64,000 nt of DNA from Vreelandella malpeensis (GCF_020622355.1 NZ_WHVL01000001.1:868001-932000), one strand, 5' to 3'. Positions 53,133-63,555 are shown, numbered from the stretch's first letter. Notes: generated by a model not told the origin, from the sequence alone. Program-made: numbers and translations.

Positions 53133-54161
53133 ATGCTGCGTTTCAACCTCACGCGCCTGGGTGCTGCGTGCCTGCTCGGCTCGCTGGCCATGACTCAGAC
53201 CGCGTTGGCCGCGACCACCATCAACCTGAGCTACAACGGCGCACCGGACCCGGACAAGAACGCGGTGCACGTGTTCGCGACCAACCTCAAGGAGCTGGTG
53301 GAAGAGCGCACCGACAACGAGATCGAGCTACGCCTGTTCCCCAACAGCATGCTGGGCAGCGAAGAGGAGCGTATGGAGCAGACGATGAACACGCCCATGC
53401 TCAACATCGCCTCCTTCGCCGGTATCTCGCCGCTGGCCGATGAGCTGTTCGTCAGTGCCATCCCGTTCCTGTTCGAGGACTTCGCTGCCGCGCGCACCTT
53501 CTTCGACGAAGGCCGCTACTGGCAGACCTTCAGCGACGAGTTCAGCGAGCGCACCGGCGTCGACATGCTGGCGGTGGTCGAGGAAGGCGGCTTTCTGGCC
53601 TTCACCAACAACCAGCGCCCGATCCGTCAGCCTAGCGACTTCGAAGGCCTGCGCTTTCGCGCCATGGACCCGAGTCAGGTAGCGCTGTACGAATCCTTCG
53701 GCGCCTCCGGCACGCCGATTCCCTGGACCGAGACCTACATGGCGCTGCGCACCGGCATTGCCAACGGCCAGATGAACCCGCCGATGTACATCATCCTGGC
53801 GAGCCTCTACGAGGTTCAGAACTACCTGACCCTGGCCAACATCCAGTACTCGGACCAGTTCCTGGTCGGCAACAGCGAAATGATCGCCAGTTGGGACGAC
53901 GAACTGCGCGCCGCCTTCCAGGACGCCGTGGCAGAAGCCAACCAGCGCGCCCGCGAGACCAACGAATCCCAGGTCGACACGCGCATCGCCTACCTCGAGG
54001 CCGAGGGCATGGAAGTGATTCGTCCGACCCATGAAGAGCTCGAAGCGTTCCAGACCATCGGCCAGCCTGCCTACCTCGAGTGGCTCGCCGAGCGCGGCAT
54101 CAAGCAGCGCTGGATCGACATGGCGCTCGAGGACGCTGGCGTCGAAACGCTCTCCGAATAA
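53133..54161 (+). CDS. dctP: TRAP transporter substrate-binding protein DctP
   Basis: The 342-residue protein has a signal peptide (LLGSLAMTQTALAA, cleavage near residue 28) and DctP features: LRLFPNSMLGSEEERMEQ and the ligand arginine region SDFEGLRFRAMDPSQV. AAGGGA precedes the ATG at 53133. It loads the downstream DctQM permease. Association with a VanX-type dipeptidase hints at a peptide- or D-amino-acid-like ligand (inference). Confidence 0.92.
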   Translation: MLRFNLTRLGAACLLGSLAMTQTALAATTINLSYNGAPDPDKNAVHVFATNLKELVEERTDNEIELRLFPNSMLGSEEERMEQTMNTPMLNIASFAGISPLADELFVSAIPFLFEDFAAARTFFDEGRYWQTFSDEFSERTGVDMLAVVEEGGFLAFTNNQRPIRQPSDFEGLRFRAMDPSQVALYESFGASGTPIPWTETYMALRTGIANGQMNPPMYIILASLYEVQNYLTLANIQYSDQFLVGNSEMIASWDDELRAAFQDAVAEANQRARETNESQVDTRIAYLEAEGMEVIRPTHEELEAFQTIGQPAYLEWLAERGIKQRWIDMALEDAGVETLSE

Positions 54162-54180
54162 GCCGTTTCTTCGCTTGTCA

Positions 54181-54205
54181 GGGCTAGCTTCGGCTGGCCC
54201 TTTTT
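54181..54205 (+). terminator. Intra-operon attenuator between dctP and dctQ
   Basis: GGGCTAGC-TTCG-GCTGGCCC (8-bp stem with one G-T pair) followed by five T's lies between dctP and dctQ. Partial termination would give more binding protein than permease, a common arrangement in solute-binding operons. Confidence 0.75.
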
Positions 54206-54228
54206 CTGGCCGCCGCAGGAGCGATACT

Positions 54229-54726
54229 ATGCTAATAACCTTTCGCCATCGTCTGCTCTCCTTCAGCCGTTCCCTGTCGATTGCCATCGCCGCGATCCTT
54301 CTGGCGACGAACGTGCTGATCATTCTCTATGGCGTGCTCACCCGCTATCTGCTCGGCGGTGCGCCGATCTGGACCGATGAGCTCTCCCGCTTTTTGATCA
54401 TCGCCACCGTCATGCTCGCCGCCGGCGCCGTGTGGGCCGAAGGTGGGCACATGCGCGTGGCGCTGCTGGAGCGGCGCCTGCCCGGACGCTTTGCGGCGGC
54501 GCTGGTGGCCTATCAGTGGCTGGTGACGCTGGCCATCGCCCTTGGCGGCGCCTTTGTGAGCTACCGCTACGCGATGTCGCCGTCGATCGGGCTGTTCAAG
54601 ACCTCGGGGCTCGGCATCAGCCGCTCGATTCCGCTGCTGTCCCTGGCGGTAGGCTTCACACTGCTGGCCATGCACGTGCTGCTCTACGGCCCCACCCCGC
54701 TCAAGACCGTGGAGGATGACCAATGA
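54229..54726 (+). CDS. dctQ: TRAP transporter small permease DctQ
   Basis: The 165-residue protein has four helices and the DctQ motif GAPIWTDELSRFLIIATVML ... WAEGGHMRVALLE. AGGAG lies before the ATG at 54229; the longer upstream frame is antisense-free intergenic sequence inside dctP and is rejected. The stop overlaps dctM by 4 bp. Confidence 0.9.
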   Translation: MLITFRHRLLSFSRSLSIAIAAILLATNVLIILYGVLTRYLLGGAPIWTDELSRFLIIATVMLAAGAVWAEGGHMRVALLERRLPGRFAAALVAYQWLVTLAIALGGAFVSYRYAMSPSIGLFKTSGLGISRSIPLLSLAVGFTLLAMHVLLYGPTPLKTVEDDQ

Positions 54727-56000
54727 TCCTGACCATGCTGGCGATCTTTCTCGCCCACGTGCTGCTGGGCCTGCCGCTGTTCATCGCGCTGCTGGTCACT
54801 GCACTTTCGGGCTTTCTGTTCGTCGATCCCTCGATGATCCTGCGCATGATGCCCCAGCAGTTCTTCGGCGGCATCGACGTGTTTTCGCTGATGGCGATTC
54901 CACTGTTCATCCTGGCCGGCAACCTGATGAACGCGAGCGGGCTGACCGAGCGCCTGATGGGCCTGGCGCGGCTGATGGTGGGGCACCTGCGCGGCGGCAT
55001 GGGCCACGTCAACGTGGTGTCGAGCGTGTTCTTCGCCGGTGTCAACGGCTCGGCGGTGGCGGACACCTCGGCGCTCGGCTCGCTCTTGGTGCCGGCGATG
55101 GAGAAAGAGGGCTACTCGCGCTCCTTCGCCGCCGGGCTCACCGCAGGGAGCTCCCTGATCGGGCCGATCATTCCGCCGAGCATCTTCATGATTCTCTATG
55201 CCTCACTGACCAATACCTCGGTGGGGGACCTGTTTCTGGCCGGTATCGTCCCCGGGCTCTTGCTGGGGCTTGCGTTCATGGGCATGAACGCCTGGTACGC
55301 CTGGCGTCACCAGTTGCCCAAGAGCGGTCGCTTGCCCTCGATGGGCCAGCTCGGCGCGGCGTGTCTTGCCGCGGCCCCGGCGCTGGTGGCACCGTTCATC
55401 ATCGTGGCGGGCATCGTGCTCGGATTCGTCACGCCGACCGAATCCGGGGCCCTGACCGCCCTGTACGTCGCGGTTTGCGGCGTGGTGCTGGGGGGCTTGC
55501 GCCTTCGCCACTGCTGGCAGGCGCTCAAGGACACCGCCCGGCTCACCTCGATGATTTTCTTGATCATGGCCGCCTCTGCCACCATCAGTTGGCTGCTCTC
55601 CTACGCCCAGGTGCCGGTGCAGTTCGTCTCGCTGCTCTCGCCCTTCGTGGATAGCCCGGTGCTCGTGCTGCTGATGTTGAGCGCGATCACCTTCGTCACC
55701 GGCATGTTCATGGAAGAGGTGTCGGCACTGATGCTGCTCACGCCGATCTTTGCGCCGGTGGCGATGATGGCGGGGATCGACCCGGTGCACCTGGGCGTGA
55801 TCATCACCCTCAACATCACCATCGCCCTGATCACCCCACCTCTGGGGGCCTGCGTGTACGTTGCCGCCGCCGTCAGCCGGCTCGAGATCGTGACCCTGTT
55901 CAAGGCGATCTGGCCGTTCGTGTTGATCGCCCTCGGTGTCTTGTTGCTGCTCATCGTGTTTCCCGGCCTGACCCTCTGGTTGCCTCATGCTCTTGGATAA
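54723..56000 (+). CDS. dctM: TRAP transporter large permease DctM
   Basis: The 425-residue integral protein has the DctM hallmarks NGSAVADTSALGSLLVPAM, IGPIIPPSIFMILYASL and NITIALITPPLGACVYV. It forms the sodium-coupled translocation unit with DctQ. Its last 14 bases overlap the dipeptidase gene, implying co-translation. Confidence 0.93.
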   Translation: MILTMLAIFLAHVLLGLPLFIALLVTALSGFLFVDPSMILRMMPQQFFGGIDVFSLMAIPLFILAGNLMNASGLTERLMGLARLMVGHLRGGMGHVNVVSSVFFAGVNGSAVADTSALGSLLVPAMEKEGYSRSFAAGLTAGSSLIGPIIPPSIFMILYASLTNTSVGDLFLAGIVPGLLLGLAFMGMNAWYAWRHQLPKSGRLPSMGQLGAACLAAAPALVAPFIIVAGIVLGFVTPTESGALTALYVAVCGVVLGGLRLRHCWQALKDTARLTSMIFLIMAASATISWLLSYAQVPVQFVSLLSPFVDSPVLVLLMLSAITFVTGMFMEEVSALMLLTPIFAPVAMMAGIDPVHLGVIITLNITIALITPPLGACVYVAAAVSRLEIVTLFKAIWPFVLIALGVLLLLIVFPGLTLWLPHALG

Positions 56001-56757
56001 ATCCATGCCGTCATCCCCCAGCGTTCTACCCGCCATTCCTCATCATCCGGCACCGGACTGGCCCCGGGCGAGCGCCCTGCCGATACGGGACAACGGCGAA
56101 CGCCTGCTGCCCATGAGCCTGGCGCAGGCGCCGATCCGGGTGTTTCCGGCCTACTCCCGGCTAGGTATTCCCGGCACTATCGACGACTGCTTCGTGCGCG
56201 AGGGGGTATATCGGGCGCTGGTTGCCGTCGCCCAAAGCCTGCCGCCGGGCATCGGGTTGATCGTGCTGGATGGCTGGCGCCCCTGGCGGGTACAGCAGTA
56301 TCTGTTCGATACCCTGCAGGCGGCGATCGCCCTGCGCCATCCGGAGCTCGACGATGAGTCGCTGGGCGAGCGCACCCGCGAGTTCGTGTCGATCCCCAGC
56401 ACCGACGAGCGCGCGCCGAGCCCGCACCTGACCGGTGGGGCCGTGGATGTGACGCTGTGCGATGCCATTGGCGTGCCGCTGGACATGGGAACGCTGTTCG
56501 ACGAAGCCGTGCCCGCCTCGCATACCGCCCACTTCGAGCGCGAGTACCTCGACGAGCGCGAGCGACGCGTGCGGGACAACCGGCGCCTTCTGTACCGCGC
56601 CATGTGCACTCAAGGCTTCACCAATCTGCCCAGCGAGTGGTGGCACTTCGATCTGGGCGATCAGCTCTGGGCCCACTTCAGCGGCCGCCCGCAGGCACAC
56701 TACGGGCCCGCCGCCCTCGACACCATCGAGAACCGGTGGCGTCGCCAGCTGGGCTGA
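55987..56757 (+). CDS. D-alanyl-D-alanine dipeptidase (VanX/DdpX family)
   Basis: The 256-residue zinc peptidase has the full metal/catalytic set: VLDGWRPW with R98, SPHLTGGAVDV (H147, D154) and SEWWHFD (E217, H220). DdpX/VanX cleave D-Ala-D-Ala; some relatives act on other dipeptides. There is no signal peptide, so it should be cytosolic. It is the last gene of the TRAP operon, so it may hydrolyse an imported dipeptide. An in-frame ATG at 56005 is also possible. Confidence 0.88.
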   Translation: MLLDKSMPSSPSVLPAIPHHPAPDWPRASALPIRDNGERLLPMSLAQAPIRVFPAYSRLGIPGTIDDCFVREGVYRALVAVAQSLPPGIGLIVLDGWRPWRVQQYLFDTLQAAIALRHPELDDESLGERTREFVSIPSTDERAPSPHLTGGAVDVTLCDAIGVPLDMGTLFDEAVPASHTAHFEREYLDERERRVRDNRRLLYRAMCTQGFTNLPSEWWHFDLGDQLWAHFSGRPQAHYGPAALDTIENRWRRQLG

Positions 56758-57597
<840 letters not shown>

Positions 57598-57606
57598 CGA
57601 ACCGGC

Positions 57607-58527
57607 TCAGTAGCAGACCCGATCGCGCCCCTGCTCCTTGGCACGGTAGAGGGCGTTGTCGGCGCGCTTCATGACGCTTTGCTGATGCTCGCTGAGGCGC
57701 GCCTCGATCACACCGAGACTCACGCTCACCCTGCCCACCTGGGGGAAGTGCGTCTCGCGGATGCAGCAGCGAATCTTCTCGGCCAGCGCAATCGCCTGCT
57801 CGAGCGAGGTTTCCGGGGCGAGCACCATGAACTCCTCGCCGCCCCAGCGCGCGCAATAGTCCGCCTTGCGCAGGTTCGACTTGAGCTGCTCGCCGATGCT
57901 CGCCAGCACCTGATCACCCATGTCGTGGCCGTGGCTGTCGTTGATCGCCTTGAAATAGTCGATATCGAGCATGATCAGTGAAAAGGGCCGGATATAGCGG
58001 TTGAGGCGGCTGATTTCCTTCTTGAGCAGCACGTCGAAGCGGGCGCGATTGTAGAGCCCGGTAAGCATGTCGGTGGTGGCCAGGCGCTCGAGCTCGGCCT
58101 CCTTCTCCACCCGCTTGGAAATATCCCGCTGCACGAGCACCAGCACTCGCGAGGCGTAGCCAGGCATGTTCATGGCGGTCACTCGCCATTCGATCAGCGT
58201 GGCGGGGGCACGGGGACAGCGTGCGCGGCTGTGCCGATCGAGCCCCGAGAGCGAGTAGCCATCGCACAGCTCGCCTTTGGAAAGCGCCTGACCGAGCTTG
58301 CGCAACAGTCGGCGATTCTCCATGTCACGCTCCACGATCCGAGGTGCGGCGCCCAGCCATTGATCGCGCCGCCCGCCCCAGAAACGCAGGTACTCGTCGC
58401 TGATATCGAGAAGGTGAAGATCGCTGCCGCCCGCCTGACCGCCCAACACGGCGATCGCCTGGGGGTTGGATTCATTGGCGGGTGGCGCCGGCGTCGGCAA
58501 GGGTTCCAACATGGTGTTTTCTTCCAC
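57607..58527 (-). CDS. Diguanylate cyclase with PAS-like sensor domain
   Basis: The 306-residue protein has an N-terminal PAS-like region (about 30-140, ending VLVQRDISKRVEKEAELERL) and a C-terminal GGDEF domain with active GGEEF at 229-233 and an intact inhibitory site RKAD at 220-223, so it should make cyclic di-GMP under product control. No transmembrane helix is visible. Convergent with the SDR gene. The gap to 58795 holds nothing I recognise. Confidence 0.9.
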   Translation of the reverse strand: MEENTMLEPLPTPAPPANESNPQAIAVLGGQAGGSDLHLLDISDEYLRFWGGRRDQWLGAAPRIVERDMENRRLLRKLGQALSKGELCDGYSLSGLDRHSRARCPRAPATLIEWRVTAMNMPGYASRVLVLVQRDISKRVEKEAELERLATTDMLTGLYNRARFDVLLKKEISRLNRYIRPFSLIMLDIDYFKAINDSHGHDMGDQVLASIGEQLKSNLRKADYCARWGGEEFMVLAPETSLEQAIALAEKIRCCIRETHFPQVGRVSVSLGVIEARLSEHQQSVMKRADNALYRAKEQGRDRVCY

Positions 58528-58794
58528 TGAAGCGTGATCAAGCGATGTCCTTCGCTTTTACTCTGGACGTGTCGCAGCCACAGGGTGGTCAAGGGCCCAT
58601 CATGAGCCGGCGGCTTCGACATTTACACTATGATACACTTTTTAACCTAGTTGATGGATATCCCATACTATCGACGGCGTGTTTAAAAACCGATCGACAA
58701 TGGCGTGGGCGAGCCTGCGCAACAGTAGGCTAAGCGTAGGACGGAAAACACGTCGACGCGGGGGGATTTTTCTAGTCACCGGACGATAGAACGC

Positions 58795-59208
58795 TTACCG
58801 AGAACAGCTCAAGTCACCCTCCTCACAGTGGGCGTGCTCGTCCAGTGTGCGGGTGCGCTCTCGAGTGAGCGTGGTCAGGCATTGATTACGCACCATGGGT
58901 TCGGCGCTGCCGCCGGCGACCCCTTGGGCGGCGTAATCGCACTCGGCATCGCGAAAGGCGATCCAGGCGCGCTGCGCCGTGACCAGCGCCTGACGGGCAT
59001 CGCCTTCGAGCGGTTCGATCAGCGTCTGGTACGCCTCGTTGAGATCGCTATCCGCCGTCTGGTAGGCCTGGCCGGCGCAGCGGTTCATGTTGGCCTGAGT
59101 CGTGGCGTCGTCGCAAGACGTCTCGCTCTCTCCGGCAACGGCGAAGGTCATAAAAAAGGTCATGAAGAAGGCGCTCGACAGAGTCAGCGCAAGTGCGGTC
59201 GATCGCAT
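58795..59208 (-). CDS. LprI-family (DUF1311) secreted protein
   Basis: The 137-residue protein has a signal peptide (FFMTFFMTFAVAGES) and the LprI pattern: CDDATTQANMNRCAGQAYQT and LVTAQRAWIAFRDAECDYAA, with four or more cysteines. Family members include lysozyme inhibitors. I chose the ATG at 59208 (GAGG upstream); an upstream in-frame start at 59289 is in the zinT terminator. Confidence 0.85.
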   Translation of the reverse strand: MRSTALALTLSSAFFMTFFMTFAVAGESETSCDDATTQANMNRCAGQAYQTADSDLNEAYQTLIEPLEGDARQALVTAQRAWIAFRDAECDYAAQGVAGGSAEPMVRNQCLTTLTRERTRTLDEHAHCEEGDLSCSR

Positions 59209-59279
59209 GAAAACGGCCTCGGGTGCGGGAATTCCTTCACCATAGTCAACAAGCCCCGGCCCCACCAGCGAAACAGCGG

Positions 59280-59312
59280 AAAAAAACACCCCCAGGCATA
59301 GGCCCGGGGGTG
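59280..59312 (-). terminator. Terminator after zinT
   Basis: Minus strand: CACCCCC pairs with GGGGGTG around a partly paired loop, followed by about seven T's. Confidence 0.85.
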
Positions 59313-59336
59313 CGTGGTGTCGCGCGCTGAAAGGTG

Positions 59337-60053
59337 TCAGTGGGCAAGCATCTCCTCGACGACCTCGTCGCCGGACAGCTCGCTCGGGTAGTAGGTGGGC
59401 CAGTGGGTGACTTCCTCGAGCAGCGCCGCGCGGTCATCGCCCCAGTAGAGATGGAAGTGGTGGGCGTCGGTCGGGTAGATATCGTGGTCGCTGAACTGGA
59501 TGTACCGGGGCATGTCGGCCTCGACGTCCTCGGTTTCGAAGATAAAGCGTACCCCACGATTGCCCGCCTCGTACTCGAGGATCTCGAAGCCGTCGTAGTG
59601 GTAGTCGGCGCTGCTTTCCTCGCCGTTTTCGACAAAGGTAATCGTATCGCCGTCGATCACGATGCGCTCGACGTCGGTCCGGTAGCCGGTCTCGTAGTAC
59701 TCGGCGTACTCTTCGGCGCTCTTGTCACCGCTCTCGGCCTTGCGCTCGAACACCGGCGCCAGGGAGCCGTCCTGAAGATAGGGGTAGACGGACTGCCAGT
59801 CGCCCTCCCAGTCGCCAAGCGTGCGATCCTCGACCTGATCGTCATCGAAATAGCCCCGATAGATATCGCTGTCGTGAGCATGCTCGTGTGCGTGATCGTT
59901 GCCATGATCATGAGAGTGCGCATGGTCATGAGAGTGATCATGGCCGTGCTCATGGGAATGATCGTGGTCGCCGGCCAGAGCGCCCTGAAAACCCACCATC
60001 ATCAATGATCCGGCGGTGAGGGCACCCAGGGCCTTACCAGTGAAACGTGACAT
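59337..60053 (-). CDS. zinT: Periplasmic zinc-binding protein ZinT
   Basis: The 238-residue protein has a signal peptide, then a His/Asp-rich metal trap (residues 29-60, mostly HDH/HEH repeats) before the lipocalin-like ZinT domain (DRTLGDWEGDWQSVYPYL ... RYIQFSDHDIYPT and HHFHLYWG). ZinT supplies zinc to ZnuA under zinc starvation. The long His tract is longer than in E. coli. A Zur-like box lies 52 bp upstream. Confidence 0.95.
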   Translation of the reverse strand: MSRFTGKALGALTAGSLMMVGFQGALAGDHDHSHEHGHDHSHDHAHSHDHGNDHAHEHAHDSDIYRGYFDDDQVEDRTLGDWEGDWQSVYPYLQDGSLAPVFERKAESGDKSAEEYAEYYETGYRTDVERIVIDGDTITFVENGEESSADYHYDGFEILEYEAGNRGVRFIFETEDVEADMPRYIQFSDHDIYPTDAHHFHLYWGDDRAALLEEVTHWPTYYPSELSGDEVVEEMLAH

Positions 60054-60104
60054 GCGTTCTCCTCGTTCAACGTACAGGAAAGGCGCGGCAACGCCGGCCT
60101 TCTA

Positions 60105-60123
60105 GATAATGATATAACATATC
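60105..60123 (-). promoter_or_regulatory. Candidate Zur operator upstream of zinT
   Basis: Minus strand GATATGTTATA followed by TCATTATC gives an approximate palindrome with GATAATGATA as the other half. It ends 52 bp before the zinT start. ZinT genes are classic Zur targets. Confidence 0.65.
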
Positions 60124-60240
60124 AATTAAGCGAAGAGATTGGCAAGTGTTCGAGCGTTAAATACGTTGGCATGGCGACAACGCTCGGCGCGCGCTAATTT
60201 GAGCAGACAAGGTCGACCGACCGGGTAACGAGGGAACGAC

Positions 60241-61194
60241 ATGCTGTACGTACTGAGTCTTCTAGGGGGAATCGCCCTTTTGACCCTGGGCGGTGAGGCG
60301 CTGGTTCGCGGTGCGGTGTCCGGTGCCGAAAGGCTCGGGGTCTCGGCGCTTTTCACCGGCCTTGTGATCGTCGGCTTCGGAACCTCGGCACCGGAACTGG
60401 TGGTGTCGATCAACGCCGCTCTCGACAACAAGCCGGACATCGCCATCGGCAACGTCGTCGGCAGCAACATCGGCAACATCATGCTCATTCTGGGGCTTTG
60501 CGCCCTGATCTACCCTCTCACGACGCGGCTCGAAGCGCTCAAGCGCGACGGGTTGGTGATGTTGCTGGCCACGCTTCTGTTCATCGTACTGGGGCTCAGC
60601 GGCACGCTTGGCCGCTTCGATGCGGTCCTGTTCATGGCGGGCCTGGTGGGTTATCTGGTCTGGGCCTACTTGAGCGAGCGCCAGGGAGTGCCGAATGTGG
60701 ACCTGCAGGCGGATGCGACCGCGCCGGCCACCCGCCCACTGTCGACGCCCTGGATCGTGGCCGGCGTAGTGGGTGGACTTGCGCTATTGATCGGCGGCTC
60801 CCAGCTGCTGCTCTACGGCGCAGTAGGACTTGCCGAGTCCGCGGGCATTTCCGAGGCGGTCATCGGCTTGACCATCGTGGCAGTGGGTACCTCGCTTCCA
60901 GAGCTTGCGGTATCGCTGGTGGCGGCCATTCGCCGCCATGCGGACGTGGCGGTCGGCAACATCCTCGGCAGCAACATCTTCAACCTGCTGGGCATCCTGG
61001 GGGTGTCGGCGTTCTTGCAGCCGCTGACGCTGGTGGATCGCATGATCGTGTTCGACCAGTGGGTGATGCTGGGCTCGGCGGTGATCCTGCTGGTGTTCTT
61101 GTATACCGGGCTGCGCCTGTCCCGCCCCGAAGGGGCGATACTGCTGCTGGGCTACGCCGCGTATGTGGTAGCGAGCTTCACGGTCTTGGCATAA
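60241..61194 (+). CDS. Calcium/sodium antiporter (YrbG family)
   Basis: The 317-residue protein has about ten helices and two inverted CaCA repeats, each with the GxGTSxPE ion-binding motif: VGFGTSAPELVVS and VAVGTSLPELAVS, each followed by GNVVGSN/GNILGSN. Cation exchange across the inner membrane is likely; the exact ion is not certain. Confidence 0.92.
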   Translation: MLYVLSLLGGIALLTLGGEALVRGAVSGAERLGVSALFTGLVIVGFGTSAPELVVSINAALDNKPDIAIGNVVGSNIGNIMLILGLCALIYPLTTRLEALKRDGLVMLLATLLFIVLGLSGTLGRFDAVLFMAGLVGYLVWAYLSERQGVPNVDLQADATAPATRPLSTPWIVAGVVGGLALLIGGSQLLLYGAVGLAESAGISEAVIGLTIVAVGTSLPELAVSLVAAIRRHADVAVGNILGSNIFNLLGILGVSAFLQPLTLVDRMIVFDQWVMLGSAVILLVFLYTGLRLSRPEGAILLLGYAAYVVASFTVLA

Positions 61195-61224
61195 TACGGT
61201 TTTCGATTCGACGAGGAGTCGCCG

Positions 61225-61797
61225 ATGCGCCTTGGTACCCTGGGACCCGACAGCAGCAACCACGGCCTGATCGCTAGGCGCTACCTGCGCCGCCACGCCC
61301 CCCGACGTGGCCAGTGCGTCTATTTCGAGGCCTTCGATCACGCCTTCGACGCGCTGCTGGCCGGTGAAATCACCCACCTGCTTCAATGCAGCGCCCACGC
61401 CAGCCACGCCGAGTGCGTGGGGCGCACCATGCACCGCACCTTTCCGGTGGATGCCTTCATCGCAGGCTCCCATCCTCTGGCACTGGTGATGCGCCGCGAC
61501 GCGGTGGACACCTCGCGTATCGCCCTGCAGGCCGCCACCCGCCATTACACCGACCTGAGCGACTTCACCACGGTCGTCGAGATGCCCACCACCGCCGCCG
61601 TGGCCCAGGCGCTGCTGGAGGGGCGGGAGACGGCGGGCATCTGCGCCGAGCAAGCGGCCGAGCAGGCCCCCGAGACCCTTCGCGTGGTGCGCGCGCTGGG
61701 CCCGGCGCTGGATACCTGGATTGTCTACGCGACCACGCCTCTGACTCCAGAGGCGCCGCTCTGGTTAAACGACGAAGATGGCCACCACGCCCAGTAG
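61225..61797 (+). CDS. Prephenate-dehydratase-fold-like protein
   Basis: The 190-residue protein begins MRLGTLGPDSSNHGLIARRY, like the LGPxGTxSxxAA opening of prephenate dehydratase domains, and has the following FDHAFDALLAGEITHLLQCS and a later MPTTAAVAQALLEGRETAGI. The ENS and TRF motifs of PheA are absent and there is no ACT domain. Single-domain relatives include BacA-like prephenate decarboxylases. Function uncertain. It overlaps the convergent TRAP permease gene by 33 bp. Confidence 0.5.
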   Translation: MRLGTLGPDSSNHGLIARRYLRRHAPRRGQCVYFEAFDHAFDALLAGEITHLLQCSAHASHAECVGRTMHRTFPVDAFIAGSHPLALVMRRDAVDTSRIALQAATRHYTDLSDFTTVVEMPTTAAVAQALLEGRETAGICAEQAAEQAPETLRVVRALGPALDTWIVYATTPLTPEAPLWLNDEDGHHAQ

Positions 61798-63555
61798 CAC
61801 GAACACCACCCGCCAGCCGAGCGCGCGCCGGGCGATCACGCCATAGGAGATCAGCGTGAGGCCAACGGCCACCTTCAGCGCGCTGATCACTGCCCCGGTC
61901 GGATCGAAAGCCAGGGCGATGATGTCCGGATTCGCCACCATGGCCAGGGGAATGATGTACAGCCCGATCCCCAGCGCCATCGCCTTGAGAGCGACCTTCA
62001 GCCAGTTCTCCCCCACCATGCCCGCGGCGATGAACACCGCGCCGCACACCGGCGGCGTGATGGTGGAGAGCAAGGCGAACCAGAACACGAACAGGTGCGC
62101 CAGCAGCGGCGAAAGTCCGAGGGAGGTCAGCGCAGGCCCCGCCACGGACACGCAGATGACGTAGGCGGCGGTCGTGGGCACTTCCATGCCCAGTATCAGG
62201 CAGGCAAGTGCTGTGAGCAGCAGCGCCGGCCAGAGCATGTCGTTCGAGAGTGACAGGATCCCCGAGGTGATTTTCACACCGAGCCCGGTCAGCGACAGCA
62301 CGCCGACCACTACCGAGGCGCAGATGATAATCGCCCCGATCACCGCGATCTGGCGCCCGGCGGTGAGGGCAGCCTCGCTGAGCCGCTCGACGAAACCCGG
62401 CAGCGAGAAGCGCAGCCGCACGTTGAACAGCAAAAGCGCCATGCCGGCGAAGATGGCGATGCTCGCCGCGTACTGCGGCGTGAAACCGGCGAGGAAGATG
62501 CGCTCGAGCAGCAGCACGAAGGGCACGGCGAAGAACAGCGAGGTGATCAGCACCTCGCGAGGTGCCGGCCGCTCGCTCTCGGCCACGGGCTTCAAGTCAT
62601 GGCGGGTGGCGAAGGCATTGATACCCACCCACACGGTCAGGAAGTACAGGATCGCCGGCAGCGTCGCCGCCGCCATGATCTGGGTGTAGGGCGTACCGGT
62701 CAGCTCGACCATCACGAAGGCACCGGCACCCATCAACGGCGGCATGATCTGCCCGCCGGAGGAGGCTACCGCCTCCACGGCGCCAGCAAGCGAACGCGGG
62801 TAACCCAGGCGCACCATCGAGGGAATGGTGATCGCCCCGGTGGAGGCCACGTTGGCGGACGCCGAGCCCGAGATCGAGCCCATCAGCGCCGAAGAGATCA
62901 CCGAGACCTTCGCCCCGCCGCCGGTGAGCCGCCCGGCGATGGCGGAAGCCAGGTTCATGAACCCCTGCCCCGCCTCGCCTGCGTTGAGCACCGCACCGAA
63001 GATGACGAAGATTGCCACCACACTGACGCTCACGCCGGTCAGCGACCCCCAGAGCCCGCCTTCGGCGATGGTCAAGGTGCCCACCAGGCTCGGCAGCGGA
63101 ATGCCCGCATGGCCGAAGGCGCCGGGCACGTGCTCGCCGAGCACGCCGTAGGCAAGCGCGATCAGCGCCACCAGCGGCAGCGGCCACCCGATCGCCCGGC
63201 GCGCGGCTTCCAGCGCCAGCAGGATCAGGAACACGCCGATGGCCATCTGCAGATGGGTATCGATGAACCCGTACTGGTTGGCCAGCGCCGGTTCGTTGAA
63301 GGCGATGTAGCCGCAGGCCGCCACGCCCAGAAGCGTCAGCAGCCAGCCGCTGGCGCGCTGCACTCGCGTGCGCGCCATGTAGACCAGCACCCAGGGCAGC
63401 AACAGCGCCATGTGCAGGGGCCGGCTGACCAGCGCCGGGGCCAGGCCGTAGAACACCAGGCCAAGGTGGAAGGCGACACTTGCCGCGCCAAGGGCCACCC
63501 AGCCGCTCGCCCAGGGGCGCGCCGGTTGGAGGGAAGTATCAAAAGGAGCCTGCAT
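61765..63555 (-). CDS. TRAP transporter fused permease (TAXI type)
   Basis: The 596-residue protein fuses a DctQ-like N-terminal part (four helices to about residue 150) and a DctM-like part (SISGSASANVASTGAITIPSM, SSGGQIMPPLMGAGAFVM, and STITPPVCGAVFIAAG), as in TAXI-TRAP systems. It pairs with the TAXI binding protein just upstream (63621). The substrate is unknown. Confidence 0.92.
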   Translation of the reverse strand: MQAPFDTSLQPARPWASGWVALGAASVAFHLGLVFYGLAPALVSRPLHMALLLPWVLVYMARTRVQRASGWLLTLLGVAACGYIAFNEPALANQYGFIDTHLQMAIGVFLILLALEAARRAIGWPLPLVALIALAYGVLGEHVPGAFGHAGIPLPSLVGTLTIAEGGLWGSLTGVSVSVVAIFVIFGAVLNAGEAGQGFMNLASAIAGRLTGGGAKVSVISSALMGSISGSASANVASTGAITIPSMVRLGYPRSLAGAVEAVASSGGQIMPPLMGAGAFVMVELTGTPYTQIMAAATLPAILYFLTVWVGINAFATRHDLKPVAESERPAPREVLITSLFFAVPFVLLLERIFLAGFTPQYAASIAIFAGMALLLFNVRLRFSLPGFVERLSEAALTAGRQIAVIGAIIICASVVVGVLSLTGLGVKITSGILSLSNDMLWPALLLTALACLILGMEVPTTAAYVICVSVAGPALTSLGLSPLLAHLFVFWFALLSTITPPVCGAVFIAAGMVGENWLKVALKAMALGIGLYIIPLAMVANPDIIALAFDPTGAVISALKVAVGLTLISYGVIARRALGWRVVFVLLGVVAIFVV

